Origin: Roseomonas sp.
GTDB lineage: Bacteria > Pseudomonadota > Alphaproteobacteria > Acetobacterales > Acetobacteraceae
Reading direction: 5' to 3'
Assembly (NCBI GenBank): GCA_020249925.1
Contig: JADCER010000005.1
Location: forward strand, 248,001-312,000
DNA: 64,000 nt
Shown: positions 26,951-35,890 of the stretch, one piece after another
How the letters are laid out: each line of letters starts with the position of its first letter
Numbering within the stretch: position 1 is the first letter of the stretch
Program-made: the position numbers and the translations under genes
The notes under the pieces: generated by a model
What the model was told of the DNA's origin: nothing
The model's database searches: none
What the model saw: only the letters and a program-made list of their open reading frames with translations

Positions 26951-27079
26951 TCAATTCACCGTAATGCGTGCCTCACGCACGACACGGCCCCATTTCTCCA
27001 GCTCACTTCGCATATGGGCCGCAATCTCCGCAGGGGTGGAGGTCATGGCATCAGCACCAACTCGTGTCAGATCATGATG
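26951..27079 (-). pseudogene. 3' fossil of a TctC/Bug-family receptor gene
   Basis: On the minus strand, reading from 27079 to the TGA at 26953-26951, about 42 codons translate to the typical C-terminus of a Bug-family solute receptor (VGADAMTSTPAEIAAH, then SELEKWGRVVREA and ITVN). No start or upstream domain remains. It lies immediately downstream of the TIM-barrel gene on the same strand and appears to be what is left after a deletion removed the rest of the receptor gene. Confidence 0.8.
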
Positions 27080-27081
27080 CC

Positions 27082-27891
27082 TCACACCATGCGCGCGTAG
27101 CGTTCTTTCATGATGCGCAAAACCTCATCCGGTGCTTCTGCCCACCAGCGGCGCGACAGCAGCTCAACCTCCACAAAACCTTCATATCTGGCCGCACTCA
27201 CCATGGCGCTGATGCCGGCGATATCAATCACGCCGTCACCTGGCATGCCACGATCAAAGACAAGATCAGTGGTCGGGACGAGCCAATCGCAAATATGAAA
27301 GCCAGCAATCTTGCCCGCAGCGCGCGCCATTTGGTGGCTGAGTTCCGGATCCCACCAGACATGATAAACGTCCAGAACAACCCCAACACCCTCACCCAAT
27401 GCGGCGCAGAGATCAAGCGCCTGGCCGAGTGTGGAAAGCACCGAACGATCCGCGCAGGTCATGGGATGGAGCGGTTCCAGCCCCAAAGTCACGCCAGCAG
27501 CGCGTGCTTCGGGCAGGATCGTCTCAAGCCCCTCACGCACCATGCGGCGCGCGCCCTGAATATCCTTCGACCCTGTCGGCAAGCCGCCGCAGACCATGAC
27601 CAGGCTACGCGCTTGCAGCTTATGCGCTTCTTCGATGGCGCGACGATTATCCTCAATCGCCGCCGCGCGCCCTGCGGCATCGGCAGCGGGAAACATGCCG
27701 CCACGGCAAAGCCCTGTCACCGTCAAGCCAGCATCGCGGATCCGCCGCGCGGCGGCATCCACCCCCATTGCTGCCAGCACATCCCGCCAGGGCGATATGC
27801 CCGGAATGCCATGGCGTGCGCAGCCTTCGATACATTCAGCGAGTCCCCATTTCTCACGTACCGTGACGGTATTAAGGCTGAGGGGCTTCAC
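27082..27891 (-). CDS. Sugar phosphate isomerase/epimerase-like TIM-barrel protein
   Basis: A 269-residue xylose isomerase-like TIM barrel. Segments include LAECIEGCARHGIPGISPWRD, GLCRGGMFPA, LVMVCGGLP, LGLEPLHPM (conserved Glu), VVLDVYHVWWDP (Asp, His), GFHICDWLVP and VEVELLS (final Glu ligand). The start codon overlaps the stop of the upstream DUF993 gene (ATGA, minus strand), so both act in the same process, probably isomerising or dehydrating a sugar-acid-type intermediate. It is distinct in sequence from the similar-fold protein at 24696. Confidence 0.87.
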   Translation of the reverse strand: MKPLSLNTVTVREKWGLAECIEGCARHGIPGISPWRDVLAAMGVDAAARRIRDAGLTVTGLCRGGMFPAADAAGRAAAIEDNRRAIEEAHKLQARSLVMVCGGLPTGSKDIQGARRMVREGLETILPEARAAGVTLGLEPLHPMTCADRSVLSTLGQALDLCAALGEGVGVVLDVYHVWWDPELSHQMARAAGKIAGFHICDWLVPTTDLVFDRGMPGDGVIDIAGISAMVSAARYEGFVEVELLSRRWWAEAPDEVLRIMKERYARMV

Positions 27892-29048
27892 GCCACACCA
27901 TGCAATGCCAAAAGCTGGCGCATCCGGCTGGCCGCGCGTTCCGGATCGCTCAGCAGGCCCGCCGCGTCAGCAAGCCTGAACAATTCCGCAAAATGCTGAA
28001 TACTGCGGGTGCTTTGCTGCCCGCCCACCATCACGAAATGATCCTGATGGCCATTCAACCATGCCATGAAGACCACGCCTGTCTTGTAGAAGCGTGTTGG
28101 TGCCTTGAAGATATGGCGGGAAAGCGGGACTGTTGGCGCCAGAATATCATGAAAACTGGCAAGATCATTCTTGGCGAGGGAGGCAAGCGCACCACCCACG
28201 GCGGGTGCGATCGGGTCGAAGATACCCAATAGCGCATCGGAATGGCCCTGCGCATCGCCAGCGATCAATTCGGCATAGTTGAAGTCATCACCAGTATACA
28301 TCCGCACACCGCGCGGCAGGCGGCGGCGCATGGTGATTTCCTTCTTGTCATCCAGAAGGGATATCTTCACGCCATCTACCTTATGCGCATGGGCGTGAAT
28401 GACCGAAAGCGCGGTTTCCATCGCGGCCATGTGATCATAATGGCCCCAATAGCCTTCAAGTGCGGGGTCAAACATTTCACCGAGCCAATGGATGATCACG
28501 GGTTCACGCACGGAACCCAGGATGCGCGCGTAAACACGTTCGTAATCCGCGGGGGTCTTGGCGGCCTTTGCCAGCGCACGGGACGCCATCAGAATGATGC
28601 GCCCACCCATTTTCTCAACCGCTTCGCATTGTTCCTCATAGGCGCGGATCACATCATCCACCGTCACATCAGGGCCGGGCGCCAGATGATCCGTCCCCGC
28701 GCCACTTGCGATCATCGCGCCCGGATGATCCTTCGCTGCATCAAGGCTCAGGCGGATAAGCTGTTGCGCCGCAGTCCAATCAAGCCCCATGCCCCGCTGC
28801 GCCGTATCCATGGCCTCTGCCACGCCAAGGCCAAGCGACCAAAGATGCTTGCGGAAGGCTATGGTCCGATCCCAATCAAGTTTTGCATCAAGCCAGGGAT
28901 CCTGTTCGGCCAGAGGATCAGCCACAACATGGGCAGCCGCGAAGGCGATGCGCGGATAGGGCGGCAAGGCTTTCGCGAAGGCGCGCGGCGGGCTGGTGGT
29001 GAAGCTCGTGATCGAGCCATCGGGATTGGTCAGATCAAGGCGCGCCAT
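27888..29048 (-). CDS. DUF993 family protein (dihydrodipicolinate synthase-like)
   Basis: A 386-residue cytoplasmic protein of the DUF993 family, often listed as dihydrodipicolinate synthase family. Recognisable parts are RIAFAAAHVVADP near the N-terminus, MDTAQRGMGLDW, and VIIHWLGEMFDPALEGYWG. A Lys in VDGVKISLLD is the likely Schiff-base residue by analogy with the DapA-like TIM-barrel aldolases; this is inference. ATG 29048 is preferred because GGAGGAG lies nine bases upstream on the minus strand; a longer start at 29066 would begin before this site. Translation is coupled to the downstream TIM-barrel gene. Confidence 0.85.
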   Translation of the reverse strand: MARLDLTNPDGSITSFTTSPPRAFAKALPPYPRIAFAAAHVVADPLAEQDPWLDAKLDWDRTIAFRKHLWSLGLGVAEAMDTAQRGMGLDWTAAQQLIRLSLDAAKDHPGAMIASGAGTDHLAPGPDVTVDDVIRAYEEQCEAVEKMGGRIILMASRALAKAAKTPADYERVYARILGSVREPVIIHWLGEMFDPALEGYWGHYDHMAAMETALSVIHAHAHKVDGVKISLLDDKKEITMRRRLPRGVRMYTGDDFNYAELIAGDAQGHSDALLGIFDPIAPAVGGALASLAKNDLASFHDILAPTVPLSRHIFKAPTRFYKTGVVFMAWLNGHQDHFVMVGGQQSTRSIQHFAELFRLADAAGLLSDPERAASRMRQLLALHGVA

Positions 29049-29198
29049 GCAAAACTTCTCCTCCATCCGGTATCGTCAGGCAACTTCTCATGCCAGGGTT
29101 CATCCATCCAGTATTTTTGTTCAGGAATTGCAGTAGCATCCGACACCTCTGGTCACAGACAACGCCAAGCCAAAAGCCACCCAAAACCACATGACGCG

Positions 29199-29227
29199 TT
29201 GAAGCGCAGAGGCTACAGTTTTTATGA
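29199..29227 (+). promoter_or_regulatory. Possible sigma-70 type promoter for the CoA-transferase gene
   Basis: TTGAAG (29199-29204), a 17-base spacer and TTATGA (29222-29227) lie in the divergent intergenic region before the CaiB-type gene. Only moderately close to consensus. If right, it excludes ATG 29224 as the start, because that codon lies inside the -10 box. Confidence 0.35.
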
Positions 29228-29247
29228 AACAACCGCAGGGGAAGTCC

Positions 29248-30375
29248 ATGGGCGCGCTGAAGGGTATCACGGTGCTGGAACTCGCAGGCATTGGGCCGGG
29301 TCCCTTCTGCGCGATGTTGCTGGCGGATATGGGCGCGCGAGTGATCCGCATTGATCGCCCCGAAGGCCCAGCCGGCACGCGCGATGATGTCGTTTTGCGT
29401 GGGCGTCGCTCCTTGTGTCTTGATCTCAAGAATCCCACCGCCGTTGAAGTCTTGAAGCGCATGGCCCAGCAAGCTGATGCGCTGATTGAAGGCTTCCGGC
29501 CAGGTGTCATGGAACGGCTTGGCCTTGGCCCAGAGCCGCTGCTCAAGGCAAATCCGCGGCTGATCTATGGCCGCATGACAGGATGGGGGCAGGCGGGACC
29601 ACTCGCGAAACGCGCGGGGCATGACATCAATTACATCGCACTCACTGGGGCGCTGCATGCCATTGGCGATCCTGATCGCCCACCGCCACCGCCGCTTAAT
29701 CTTATCGGTGATTATGGTGGCGGGGGAATGCTGCTGGCCTTGGGCATTCTGGCTGCCGTTATCGAACGCGCCAATTCTGGCCGCGGCCAGGTGGTGGATG
29801 CCGCCATGGTGGATGGCGCGGCGCTATTGATGGCGCCCATCTATGGCATGCTCTCCCTCGGCCGTTGGGCACCCAAGCGGGGCGCGAATTTCCTGGATGG
29901 CACGGCAAGTTTTTACGGCAGCTACGCTTGTGCTTGCGGCGGCTATGTCGCGGTTGGCCCCATTGAACCCGCTTTCTTCGCGGAAATGCTCCAGCGCTTG
30001 GGCCTTGATGCCTCCAGTTTCGAAAACCGCATGGATCCTGCGACCTGGTCCACCCACAAGGCCAGATTGGCGGAAGCATTTCTTGGCCGAACACGCGATG
30101 CATGGGCGGAAATATTCGCCGATAGTGATGGCTGCGTCACACCGATTCTTTCCATGGCCGAGGCACCATCGCATCCCCATATCGCCGCGCGTGAGACTTT
30201 TGTTGCCGCACATGGTGCTGTGCAACCAGCGCCCGCACCGCGCTTCTCTCGTACGCCATCGGCCATTGGCGCGGCACCGCCATTGCGTGGTGAACATGGC
30301 GCAGAAATCCTGGCTGAATTCGGCTTTTCGGCGCAGGAGATCGACATCCTGGTGGCCACCATACCACCGCGATGA
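29248..30375 (+). CDS. CaiB/BaiF CoA-transferase family protein (alpha-methylacyl-CoA racemase type)
   Basis: A 375-residue class III CoA-transferase-fold protein. It begins LKGITVLELAGIGPGPFCAMLLADMGARVIRIDRP and carries FRPGVMERLGLGPEPLLKANPRLIYGRMTGWGQ and the racemase-type active-site segment GHDINYIALTGALHAIG with its Asp. That segment fits alpha-methylacyl-CoA racemase better than CoA transfer. AGGGGA (29237-29242) five bases upstream supports ATG 29248. The gene stands alone on the plus strand, convergent with the acyl-CoA ligase gene. It probably epimerises 2-methyl-branched acyl-CoAs. Confidence 0.88.
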   Translation: MGALKGITVLELAGIGPGPFCAMLLADMGARVIRIDRPEGPAGTRDDVVLRGRRSLCLDLKNPTAVEVLKRMAQQADALIEGFRPGVMERLGLGPEPLLKANPRLIYGRMTGWGQAGPLAKRAGHDINYIALTGALHAIGDPDRPPPPPLNLIGDYGGGGMLLALGILAAVIERANSGRGQVVDAAMVDGAALLMAPIYGMLSLGRWAPKRGANFLDGTASFYGSYACACGGYVAVGPIEPAFFAEMLQRLGLDASSFENRMDPATWSTHKARLAEAFLGRTRDAWAEIFADSDGCVTPILSMAEAPSHPHIAARETFVAAHGAVQPAPAPRFSRTPSAIGAAPPLRGEHGAEILAEFGFSAQEIDILVATIPPR

Positions 30376-30420
30376 TTCGCGCTTGACCATTGTTAAGCGC
30401 CCGCAGCGCACCCGCACCCG

Positions 30421-31935
30421 TTAGCGGAAGCGTTCCTTCAATACGCGGCGGAGCAGCTTGCCAGCTTCGCTGCGCGGCAATGCCTCAAGAAAATCGACCG
30501 CCACCGGGATTTTCAGACTACCAAGATGCGCGCGACAATGGGCGATAATGGCCTCAGCCAGTGTGGCATTGGCCGCAACATTCCGCGGCACCACCAGCGC
30601 GTGCGGGCGTTCGCCCAATTCAACATCTGGCACCCCAATCACCGCGGCTTCCGCTACTGCCGGATGCAGGCCGAGCACAGCCTCGATCTCTGCCGGATAG
30701 ATATTGACGCCACCTGAAAGGATCAGATCCGCCCGACGGTCCGACAGAAACAGGAAACCTTCCGCATCCAGCCAGCCAAGATCATGCAGGGTCGCCCAGC
30801 CCTGATCATTATAGGCAGCGGCAGTTTTTTCGGGATCATTATGGTAGGCGAAGCGCGCCCCGCCTTCGAACCAAATGCGCCCAATCTCTCCGGGTGGGAG
30901 CGCGCGGCCTTCCTCATCCAGGATATGCACCGCGCCATAGGCAGGGCGGCCCACACTGCCGGGCTTGCGCAGCCAAGTCTCACTGTCAATGAAGCAAACG
31001 CCAATGCCTTCGCTACCGGCATAGTATTCGCGGATGATCGGCCCCCACCAATCCAGCATCGCCCGCTTCACCGGAATGGGGCAAGGCGCTGCGGCATGAA
31101 TGGCGCAGCGATGGCTGGAAAGATCGAAGGCGTTTCGCACCGTATCCGGCAGGGCAAGCAGGCGCACAAACATGGTCGGCACCCATTGGCTATGGGTCAC
31201 GCGATATTTTTCGATCAGCGCCAAACACGAAGCGGCATCGAATTTTCGCGTGATCACCGCCGTGCCGCCACCATCAATGGTGCGTTGGACATAGCGATTG
31301 GGCGCTGCGTGATAGAGCGGCGCTGGCGAGAGATAGACCGTATCCGCATCAAATCCGTAAAAGCCCTTCCAGCTCATGTCGAATTCAGGCTTATGGCGAT
31401 CCGCAAAAGGAATGAGCGCACGACGAATACCCTTGGGCAGGCCAGTGGTACCCGAAGAATAAAGGAATTCGCGACCGATCGGCCTTTCACCCTCGGGCCA
31501 TGTTGTGGGCCGACCTTCCACCAGGGATTGCAGTGGCGTAAAGCCTGAAATGGTACCGCCCAGGCTGAAACGATGGGCCAAGTGCTGAAGATCCAGCGCC
31601 TCCACCAATGGACTTAGCCCGGCCTCAGCGAATAAGGCTAGCGCACCAGAATCGCGCAGCACATGGGCCACTTCATGTGCGCGCAAATGAATGGATAGAG
31701 GCGTCACCATCAGGCCAGCGCGCTTGGCCCCATAGGTGAGCATCAGGAATTCCGGCGTGTTTTCCAACAATAGCGCAATGCCCTGCCCTGGGGTCAGCCC
31801 AAGCGCCACCAGCCCATGCGCGATCTGGTTCGCTGCCTCATCCAATGCCCGAAAACTGAGGATAGTGCCGCTATCGGGAAAAATGGCCGCAGGCTTGTCG
31901 GGTGTTGCGCGCGCCAGATTGGCAAGATGCGGCAT
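30421..31935 (-). CDS. AMP-dependent acyl-CoA synthetase/ligase
   Basis: A 504-residue ANL-superfamily enzyme. The ATP-binding motif is YSSGTTGLPKG (159-169), with YYAGSEGIG as A5, GWATLHDLGWLDAEGFLFLSDR as A7-A8, and catalytic Lys in SEAGKLLRR near the C-terminus. It activates a carboxylic acid to its adenylate and then the CoA thioester. HAAPNRYVQ and APLYHAAP resemble fatty-acid or aromatic-acid ligases, but the exact acid is not clear. It is divergent from the acyl-CoA dehydrogenase gene, suggesting joint function in a branched or medium-chain acid pathway. Confidence 0.9.
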   Translation of the reverse strand: MPHLANLARATPDKPAAIFPDSGTILSFRALDEAANQIAHGLVALGLTPGQGIALLLENTPEFLMLTYGAKRAGLMVTPLSIHLRAHEVAHVLRDSGALALFAEAGLSPLVEALDLQHLAHRFSLGGTISGFTPLQSLVEGRPTTWPEGERPIGREFLYSSGTTGLPKGIRRALIPFADRHKPEFDMSWKGFYGFDADTVYLSPAPLYHAAPNRYVQRTIDGGGTAVITRKFDAASCLALIEKYRVTHSQWVPTMFVRLLALPDTVRNAFDLSSHRCAIHAAAPCPIPVKRAMLDWWGPIIREYYAGSEGIGVCFIDSETWLRKPGSVGRPAYGAVHILDEEGRALPPGEIGRIWFEGGARFAYHNDPEKTAAAYNDQGWATLHDLGWLDAEGFLFLSDRRADLILSGGVNIYPAEIEAVLGLHPAVAEAAVIGVPDVELGERPHALVVPRNVAANATLAEAIIAHCRAHLGSLKIPVAVDFLEALPRSEAGKLLRRVLKERFR

Positions 31936-32157
31936 GGGCCTTCCTTATCGTCTTGATCCATCATTGACGGCCATTTCCTATCCGCCAAATTCTTCCCCAA
32001 CAGGCAAAGACTAAGGCCAATAGCTGCGCATTTTCAAGAAATGTTTCCGGCGCAAGATAAGGCGTGGCGTGATCGAAAACCGGCCGCTAGACAGGTGGAC
32101 CCCGCATCCGCACAATCGCCCTTGGCGCAAGGTAACCAAGCCCAAGGGAGGCATCGC

Positions 32158-33336
32158 ATGATTCCCCGTACTGTCTTTTCCCCCGCCCATGAGCAATTCC
32201 GCGACCAGGTGCGCCGCTTCGTTGCGCGCGAAATCCTGCCGCATCACGCGGCCTGGGAAGAAGCGGGCGTGGTGCCGCGCGAAGCCTGGCGCAAGGCGGG
32301 TGAGGCCGGGCTTTTGCTCTGCAATGTTCCGGAAGAATGGGGCGGCATGGGCGGGGATTTCCTGCATAGCGCCATTGTCATTGAGGAAATGTCGCGCGCC
32401 GGTGCGACCGGCCCCGCTTTCTCACTGCATTCGGATATCGTGGCGCCTTATCTGCTGCATTACGGCACGGAAGCCCAAAAGCGCCGCTGGTTGCCTGCCA
32501 TGACGCGCGGGGATGCCTTGGCTGCCATTGCCATGACCGAACCGCAAGGCGGCAGTGATTTGCAGGCCATCCGCACCACGGCGATCCGTGATGGCGATGA
32601 TTATGTCATCAGCGGTCAGAAGATCTACATCACCAATGCGCAGGGCGCGGATGTGATTGTCGTCGCCGCCAAGACCGACCCCACAGCGCGCGGGCGCGGC
32701 GTCAGCCTTATCCTGGTAGAGACCGATCGGCCCGGCTTTGCGCGCGGCAAGCCGCTCAAGAAGGTTGGCTGCAAGGCGATGGATACGTCAGAGCTGTTTT
32801 TCGATCAGGTGCGGGTGCCGGTCACCAATTTGCTCGGGGAAGAAGGGCGTGGCTTCGCCCAATTGATGACAGAGCTTGCGCAGGAAAGGCTGGTGCAGGC
32901 CGTGCGCGCGGTGGCGTCAGCAGAAGCGGCGCTGGAACAGACCATCGCCTATGTCACGGCACGCCCCGCCTTTGGCCAGACAGTGGCGGATTTCCAGAAT
33001 ACACAGTTCCGCCTTGCGGAAATGCGTGCGGAAATCGCGGTCTTGCGCGTTTATGTGGACCGCTGCCTTGAAGTGCATCTGACCGGTGGCCTGGATGCGG
33101 TGGATGCCGCCATCGCCAAGATGCAGACAACCGAAATGCTTGGCCGCGTGGTGGACCAATGCGTGCAACTGCATGGCGGCGCGGGCTATATGTGGGAATA
33201 CCCCATTGCGCGTGCCTGGGCTGATGCGCGCATGGCGCGCATCGCAGGCGGTTCCATCGAAGTCATGAAGCAGATCATCGCGCGTTCGCTATTGCCCAAG
33301 CAGGAAAAGCGCCAGGGCCACGCTGCGGCAGAATAG
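32158..33336 (+). CDS. Acyl-CoA dehydrogenase
   Basis: A 392-residue flavoprotein. Visible are the N-terminal helical domain (HEQFRDQVRRFVAREILPHHAAWEE), the middle beta domain signature AIAMTEPQGGSDLQAI, YVISGQKIYITNAQGAD, and the C-terminal LHGGAGYMWEYPIARAWADARMARIAGGSIEVMKQIIARSL. The catalytic Glu of MCAD-type enzymes is Gly at the equivalent place (AGGS), so the base is more likely the helix-G Glu in AQERL, as in long-chain and isovaleryl enzymes. ATG 32158 follows AGGGAGG (32145-32151). It dehydrogenates an acyl-CoA of unknown chain type and passes electrons to ETF. Confidence 0.9.
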   Translation: MIPRTVFSPAHEQFRDQVRRFVAREILPHHAAWEEAGVVPREAWRKAGEAGLLLCNVPEEWGGMGGDFLHSAIVIEEMSRAGATGPAFSLHSDIVAPYLLHYGTEAQKRRWLPAMTRGDALAAIAMTEPQGGSDLQAIRTTAIRDGDDYVISGQKIYITNAQGADVIVVAAKTDPTARGRGVSLILVETDRPGFARGKPLKKVGCKAMDTSELFFDQVRVPVTNLLGEEGRGFAQLMTELAQERLVQAVRAVASAEAALEQTIAYVTARPAFGQTVADFQNTQFRLAEMRAEIAVLRVYVDRCLEVHLTGGLDAVDAAIAKMQTTEMLGRVVDQCVQLHGGAGYMWEYPIARAWADARMARIAGGSIEVMKQIIARSLLPKQEKRQGHAAAE

Positions 33337-33385
33337 GCTTCGCCGCAAGCGATCAGGCCGCCAAAATGAACGTAACCGATCCCCC

Positions 33386-34489
33386 TCACTCCATCACAAT
33401 CTTCGGCGCGGCATCCGCCTTCGCCGCCGCCTTTTCCCAAACGCGCCGCGCAATGCGGCGATAGGATTGCGCTTCTTCCGATTCCGGCCGCGCCATCACA
33501 ATCGGCGTACCGGCATCGGCCAATTCACGGATTTCAAGCTTCAGCGGCAATTCGCCCAAAAACTCAACGCCCAGCCTCTCCGCTTCCCGCCGCGCGCCGC
33601 CATGGCTGAAGATGTCGGACCGATGGCCGCAATTGGGGCAGCAGAAGAAGGACATATTCTCGATCAGTCCCAGCACCGGGACATTGACCTTCTCGAACAT
33701 CCGCACGCCGCGCCTGGCATCCAGCAGCGCCACATCCTGCGGCGTGGAGACAATCACCGCCCCCGCCAAAGGCACGCGCTGAGACATGGTCAGCTGCGCA
33801 TCACCCGTGCCGGGGGGCATATCCACAATCATCACATCCAAGGGGCCCCAGGCCACTTGCCCCATCATTTGCTCCAGTGCGCCCATTACCATCGGGCCGC
33901 GCCAGATCATCGGCGTTTCTTCCTCCACCAAAAACCCGATGGACATGGCCTTCAGCCCCCAGCGGCTGAGCGGGGTGATGCGCTGGCCCTCTGACCGCGG
34001 CCTTTCCCGCGTGCCGAGCATTTGCGGCAGTGATGGCCCGTAGATATCCGCGTCCAGTAGCCCGACCTTGAGGCCATCGGCGGCCAAGGCCACCGCCAGA
34101 TTGACCGCGGTGGTGGATTTGCCGACGCCGCCTTTACCAGACGCTACCGCGATAATCGCCCTGACATCGGAAAGCAGCATGGGGCCGGGGCCAGCCGGGC
34201 CGCGCGGGGCGGCGGGCCGGGCGGCGGGTGCGGCTTCGGCGCGATGCGCGGTCAGCACCACGGTTGCGGAAAGCACGCCGGGCACGGCGCGCGCGGCGGC
34301 TTCGGCCGCGGCGCGCACCGGTTCCATGGCCGCGGCGGCTTCTCGGGCCACCTGCAGGGCGAAATGCACCATGCCATCGCGCACCACCAGGCCCTGCACC
34401 ATGCCCGCGCCCACCACATCCCGGCCGGAAGCCGGGTCCTTCACTGCCGTCAGGGCCTTGGTCACCGCTGCCGCCAAATCATCCGCCAT
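33386..34489 (-). CDS. mrp: Mrp/NBP35 family Fe-S cluster carrier ATPase
   Basis: A 367-residue protein. Residues about 5-85 form a DUF59/MIP18-type domain. An Ala/Pro linker leads to the P-loop ATPase with the deviant Walker A SGKGGVGKSTT (117-127), LLDADIYGPSLPQMLG, IVDMPPGTGDAQLT, and the metal-binding pair Cys284/Cys287 (CPNC) with GHRSDIFSHGG. The family binds and transfers Fe-S clusters to apoproteins in the cytosol. It is divergent from hflK with about 177 bases between them, where both promoters must lie. Confidence 0.93.
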   Translation of the reverse strand: MADDLAAAVTKALTAVKDPASGRDVVGAGMVQGLVVRDGMVHFALQVAREAAAAMEPVRAAAEAAARAVPGVLSATVVLTAHRAEAAPAARPAAPRGPAGPGPMLLSDVRAIIAVASGKGGVGKSTTAVNLAVALAADGLKVGLLDADIYGPSLPQMLGTRERPRSEGQRITPLSRWGLKAMSIGFLVEEETPMIWRGPMVMGALEQMMGQVAWGPLDVMIVDMPPGTGDAQLTMSQRVPLAGAVIVSTPQDVALLDARRGVRMFEKVNVPVLGLIENMSFFCCPNCGHRSDIFSHGGARREAERLGVEFLGELPLKLEIRELADAGTPIVMARPESEEAQSYRRIARRVWEKAAAKADAAPKIVME

Positions 34490-34666
34490 CGCTTGAAAAG
34501 CCCCTGCCCATGGTCAATATCCGCCCTGCCCGGGTTACAGCACCGTTAGCTGCTTTCCGGGAGGGTCGCGCGCCTCTATATGGGGGTTGGCTTCCCGCTT
34601 GAAGCATCCCGCCCAATTTTGGGCCCTTGGTTTTTTGACGTTCACCTGCTGGAGACCACGCCTTTC

Positions 34667-35890
34667 ATGCCCTGGAACAATAATAGTGGCGGTCAAAGCC
34701 CCTGGGGCAATCCGCGCCCTTCGGGCCCTTGGGGTCAGCCGCCTTCGGGCGGCGGTGGCGGCGGCGGCGGCCAAGGGGGCCGCGGGCCGGATATAGATGA
34801 CGCTATCCGCCAAGCGCAGGAGGCGATTCGCCGTATCCTGCCCGGTGGCGGGTCCGGCAGCGGCAAGCTGGTCGCTCTGCTGGGCATTGTGGTGATCCTG
34901 GGCTGGGCTTTTTCCGGCTTTTACCGCGTTCAGCCCGATGAACAGGGCGTGGTGATGCGTTTCGGCGCCTTCAGCCACACAACCCAGCCTGGCTTGAATT
35001 ATCGCCTGCCCTGGCCGATCGAAAGCCACACCACGCCGCGTGTGACACGCATCAACCGCGTGGATATCGGCTTTGTCGGCGCTCAGGATGGCAGCATCAC
35101 CGGCGGGCGCGTGATGGCAGCACGTGATGTGCTGGAAGAAAGCCTGATGCTGACGGGTGATGAGAATATCATCGACATTGATGTCGCCGTCTTTTGGCGC
35201 ATTCGCGATGCCGGTGAATTCCTGTTCAATACGCGCAACCCCGAAAGCACGGTGAAAACCGCGGCTGAGAGCGTGATGCGCGAAGTGATCGGGCGCACCG
35301 CAATCCAGCCGGCGCTGACCGAAGCGCGCGCGCAGATCGAACAGGAAGTGCGCCGTGGCGCCCAGGCGATCATGGACCAATACCGCGCCGGCATTGAAGT
35401 GACGCAGGTGCAATTGCAGAAGGTGGACCCGCCTGCCCAGGTGGTTGATGCCTTCCGTGATGTGCAGCGCGCCAATGCGGACCGTGAACGTCAACGCAAT
35501 GAAGCCGAAAGCTTCCGCAATGACATCATTCCCCGCGCCCGTGGTGAGGCTGAACGTATGGTCCAGGAAGCCCAGGGCTTCCGTGAAAGCCAGGTCGCGC
35601 GTGCCGGCGGTGAAAGTGCCCGCTTCCTGTCGGTGCTTTCGGCCTATGAACAGGCGCGCGATGTGACCACGCGCCGGATGTATTTGGAAACCATGGAAGA
35701 AATCCTCCGCCGCAACCCCAAGGTCATTGTGGATGACCGTTTGCAGGGCGTGGTGCCCTTCCTGCAATTGGGCGAAACCGGTGGCGCGCGACAGCCGCCT
35801 GCTGCCGCGCCTCAGCAACGGCCCGCGCCATTACCACCAGGGGCGGCTGCCGCACCCATGATACAAAACCGCACGGGGGTGCCGCGATGA
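34667..35890 (+). CDS. hflK: FtsH protease modulator HflK
   Basis: A 407-residue SPFH protein. A Gly/Pro-rich cytoplasmic N-terminus (GGGGGGGG) precedes one transmembrane helix (LVALLGIVVILGWAFSGFY, around residues 66-84), then the SPFH domain (YRVQPDEQGVVMRFGAF through VTQVQLQKVDPPAQVVDAFRDVQRA), a coiled coil rich in Ala, Glu and Arg, and a Pro/Gln/Ala-rich tail. With HflC it forms the periplasmic cage that encloses FtsH. ATG 34667 lies after a weak GGAG (34651-34654). The stop overlaps hflC by ATGA. Confidence 0.95.
   Translation: MPWNNNSGGQSPWGNPRPSGPWGQPPSGGGGGGGGQGGRGPDIDDAIRQAQEAIRRILPGGGSGSGKLVALLGIVVILGWAFSGFYRVQPDEQGVVMRFGAFSHTTQPGLNYRLPWPIESHTTPRVTRINRVDIGFVGAQDGSITGGRVMAARDVLEESLMLTGDENIIDIDVAVFWRIRDAGEFLFNTRNPESTVKTAAESVMREVIGRTAIQPALTEARAQIEQEVRRGAQAIMDQYRAGIEVTQVQLQKVDPPAQVVDAFRDVQRANADRERQRNEAESFRNDIIPRARGEAERMVQEAQGFRESQVARAGGESARFLSVLSAYEQARDVTTRRMYLETMEEILRRNPKVIVDDRLQGVVPFLQLGETGGARQPPAAAPQQRPAPLPPGAAAAPMIQNRTGVPR

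Noticed and set aside
26968-27999. Plus-strand open frame of 343 codons
   Set aside because: It is antisense to the TIM-barrel gene at 27082-27891, which has clear family motifs and translational coupling with DUF993.
34535-35818. Minus-strand open frame of 427 codons
   Set aside because: It is entirely antisense to hflK, whose SPFH motifs and transmembrane helix are unmistakable.
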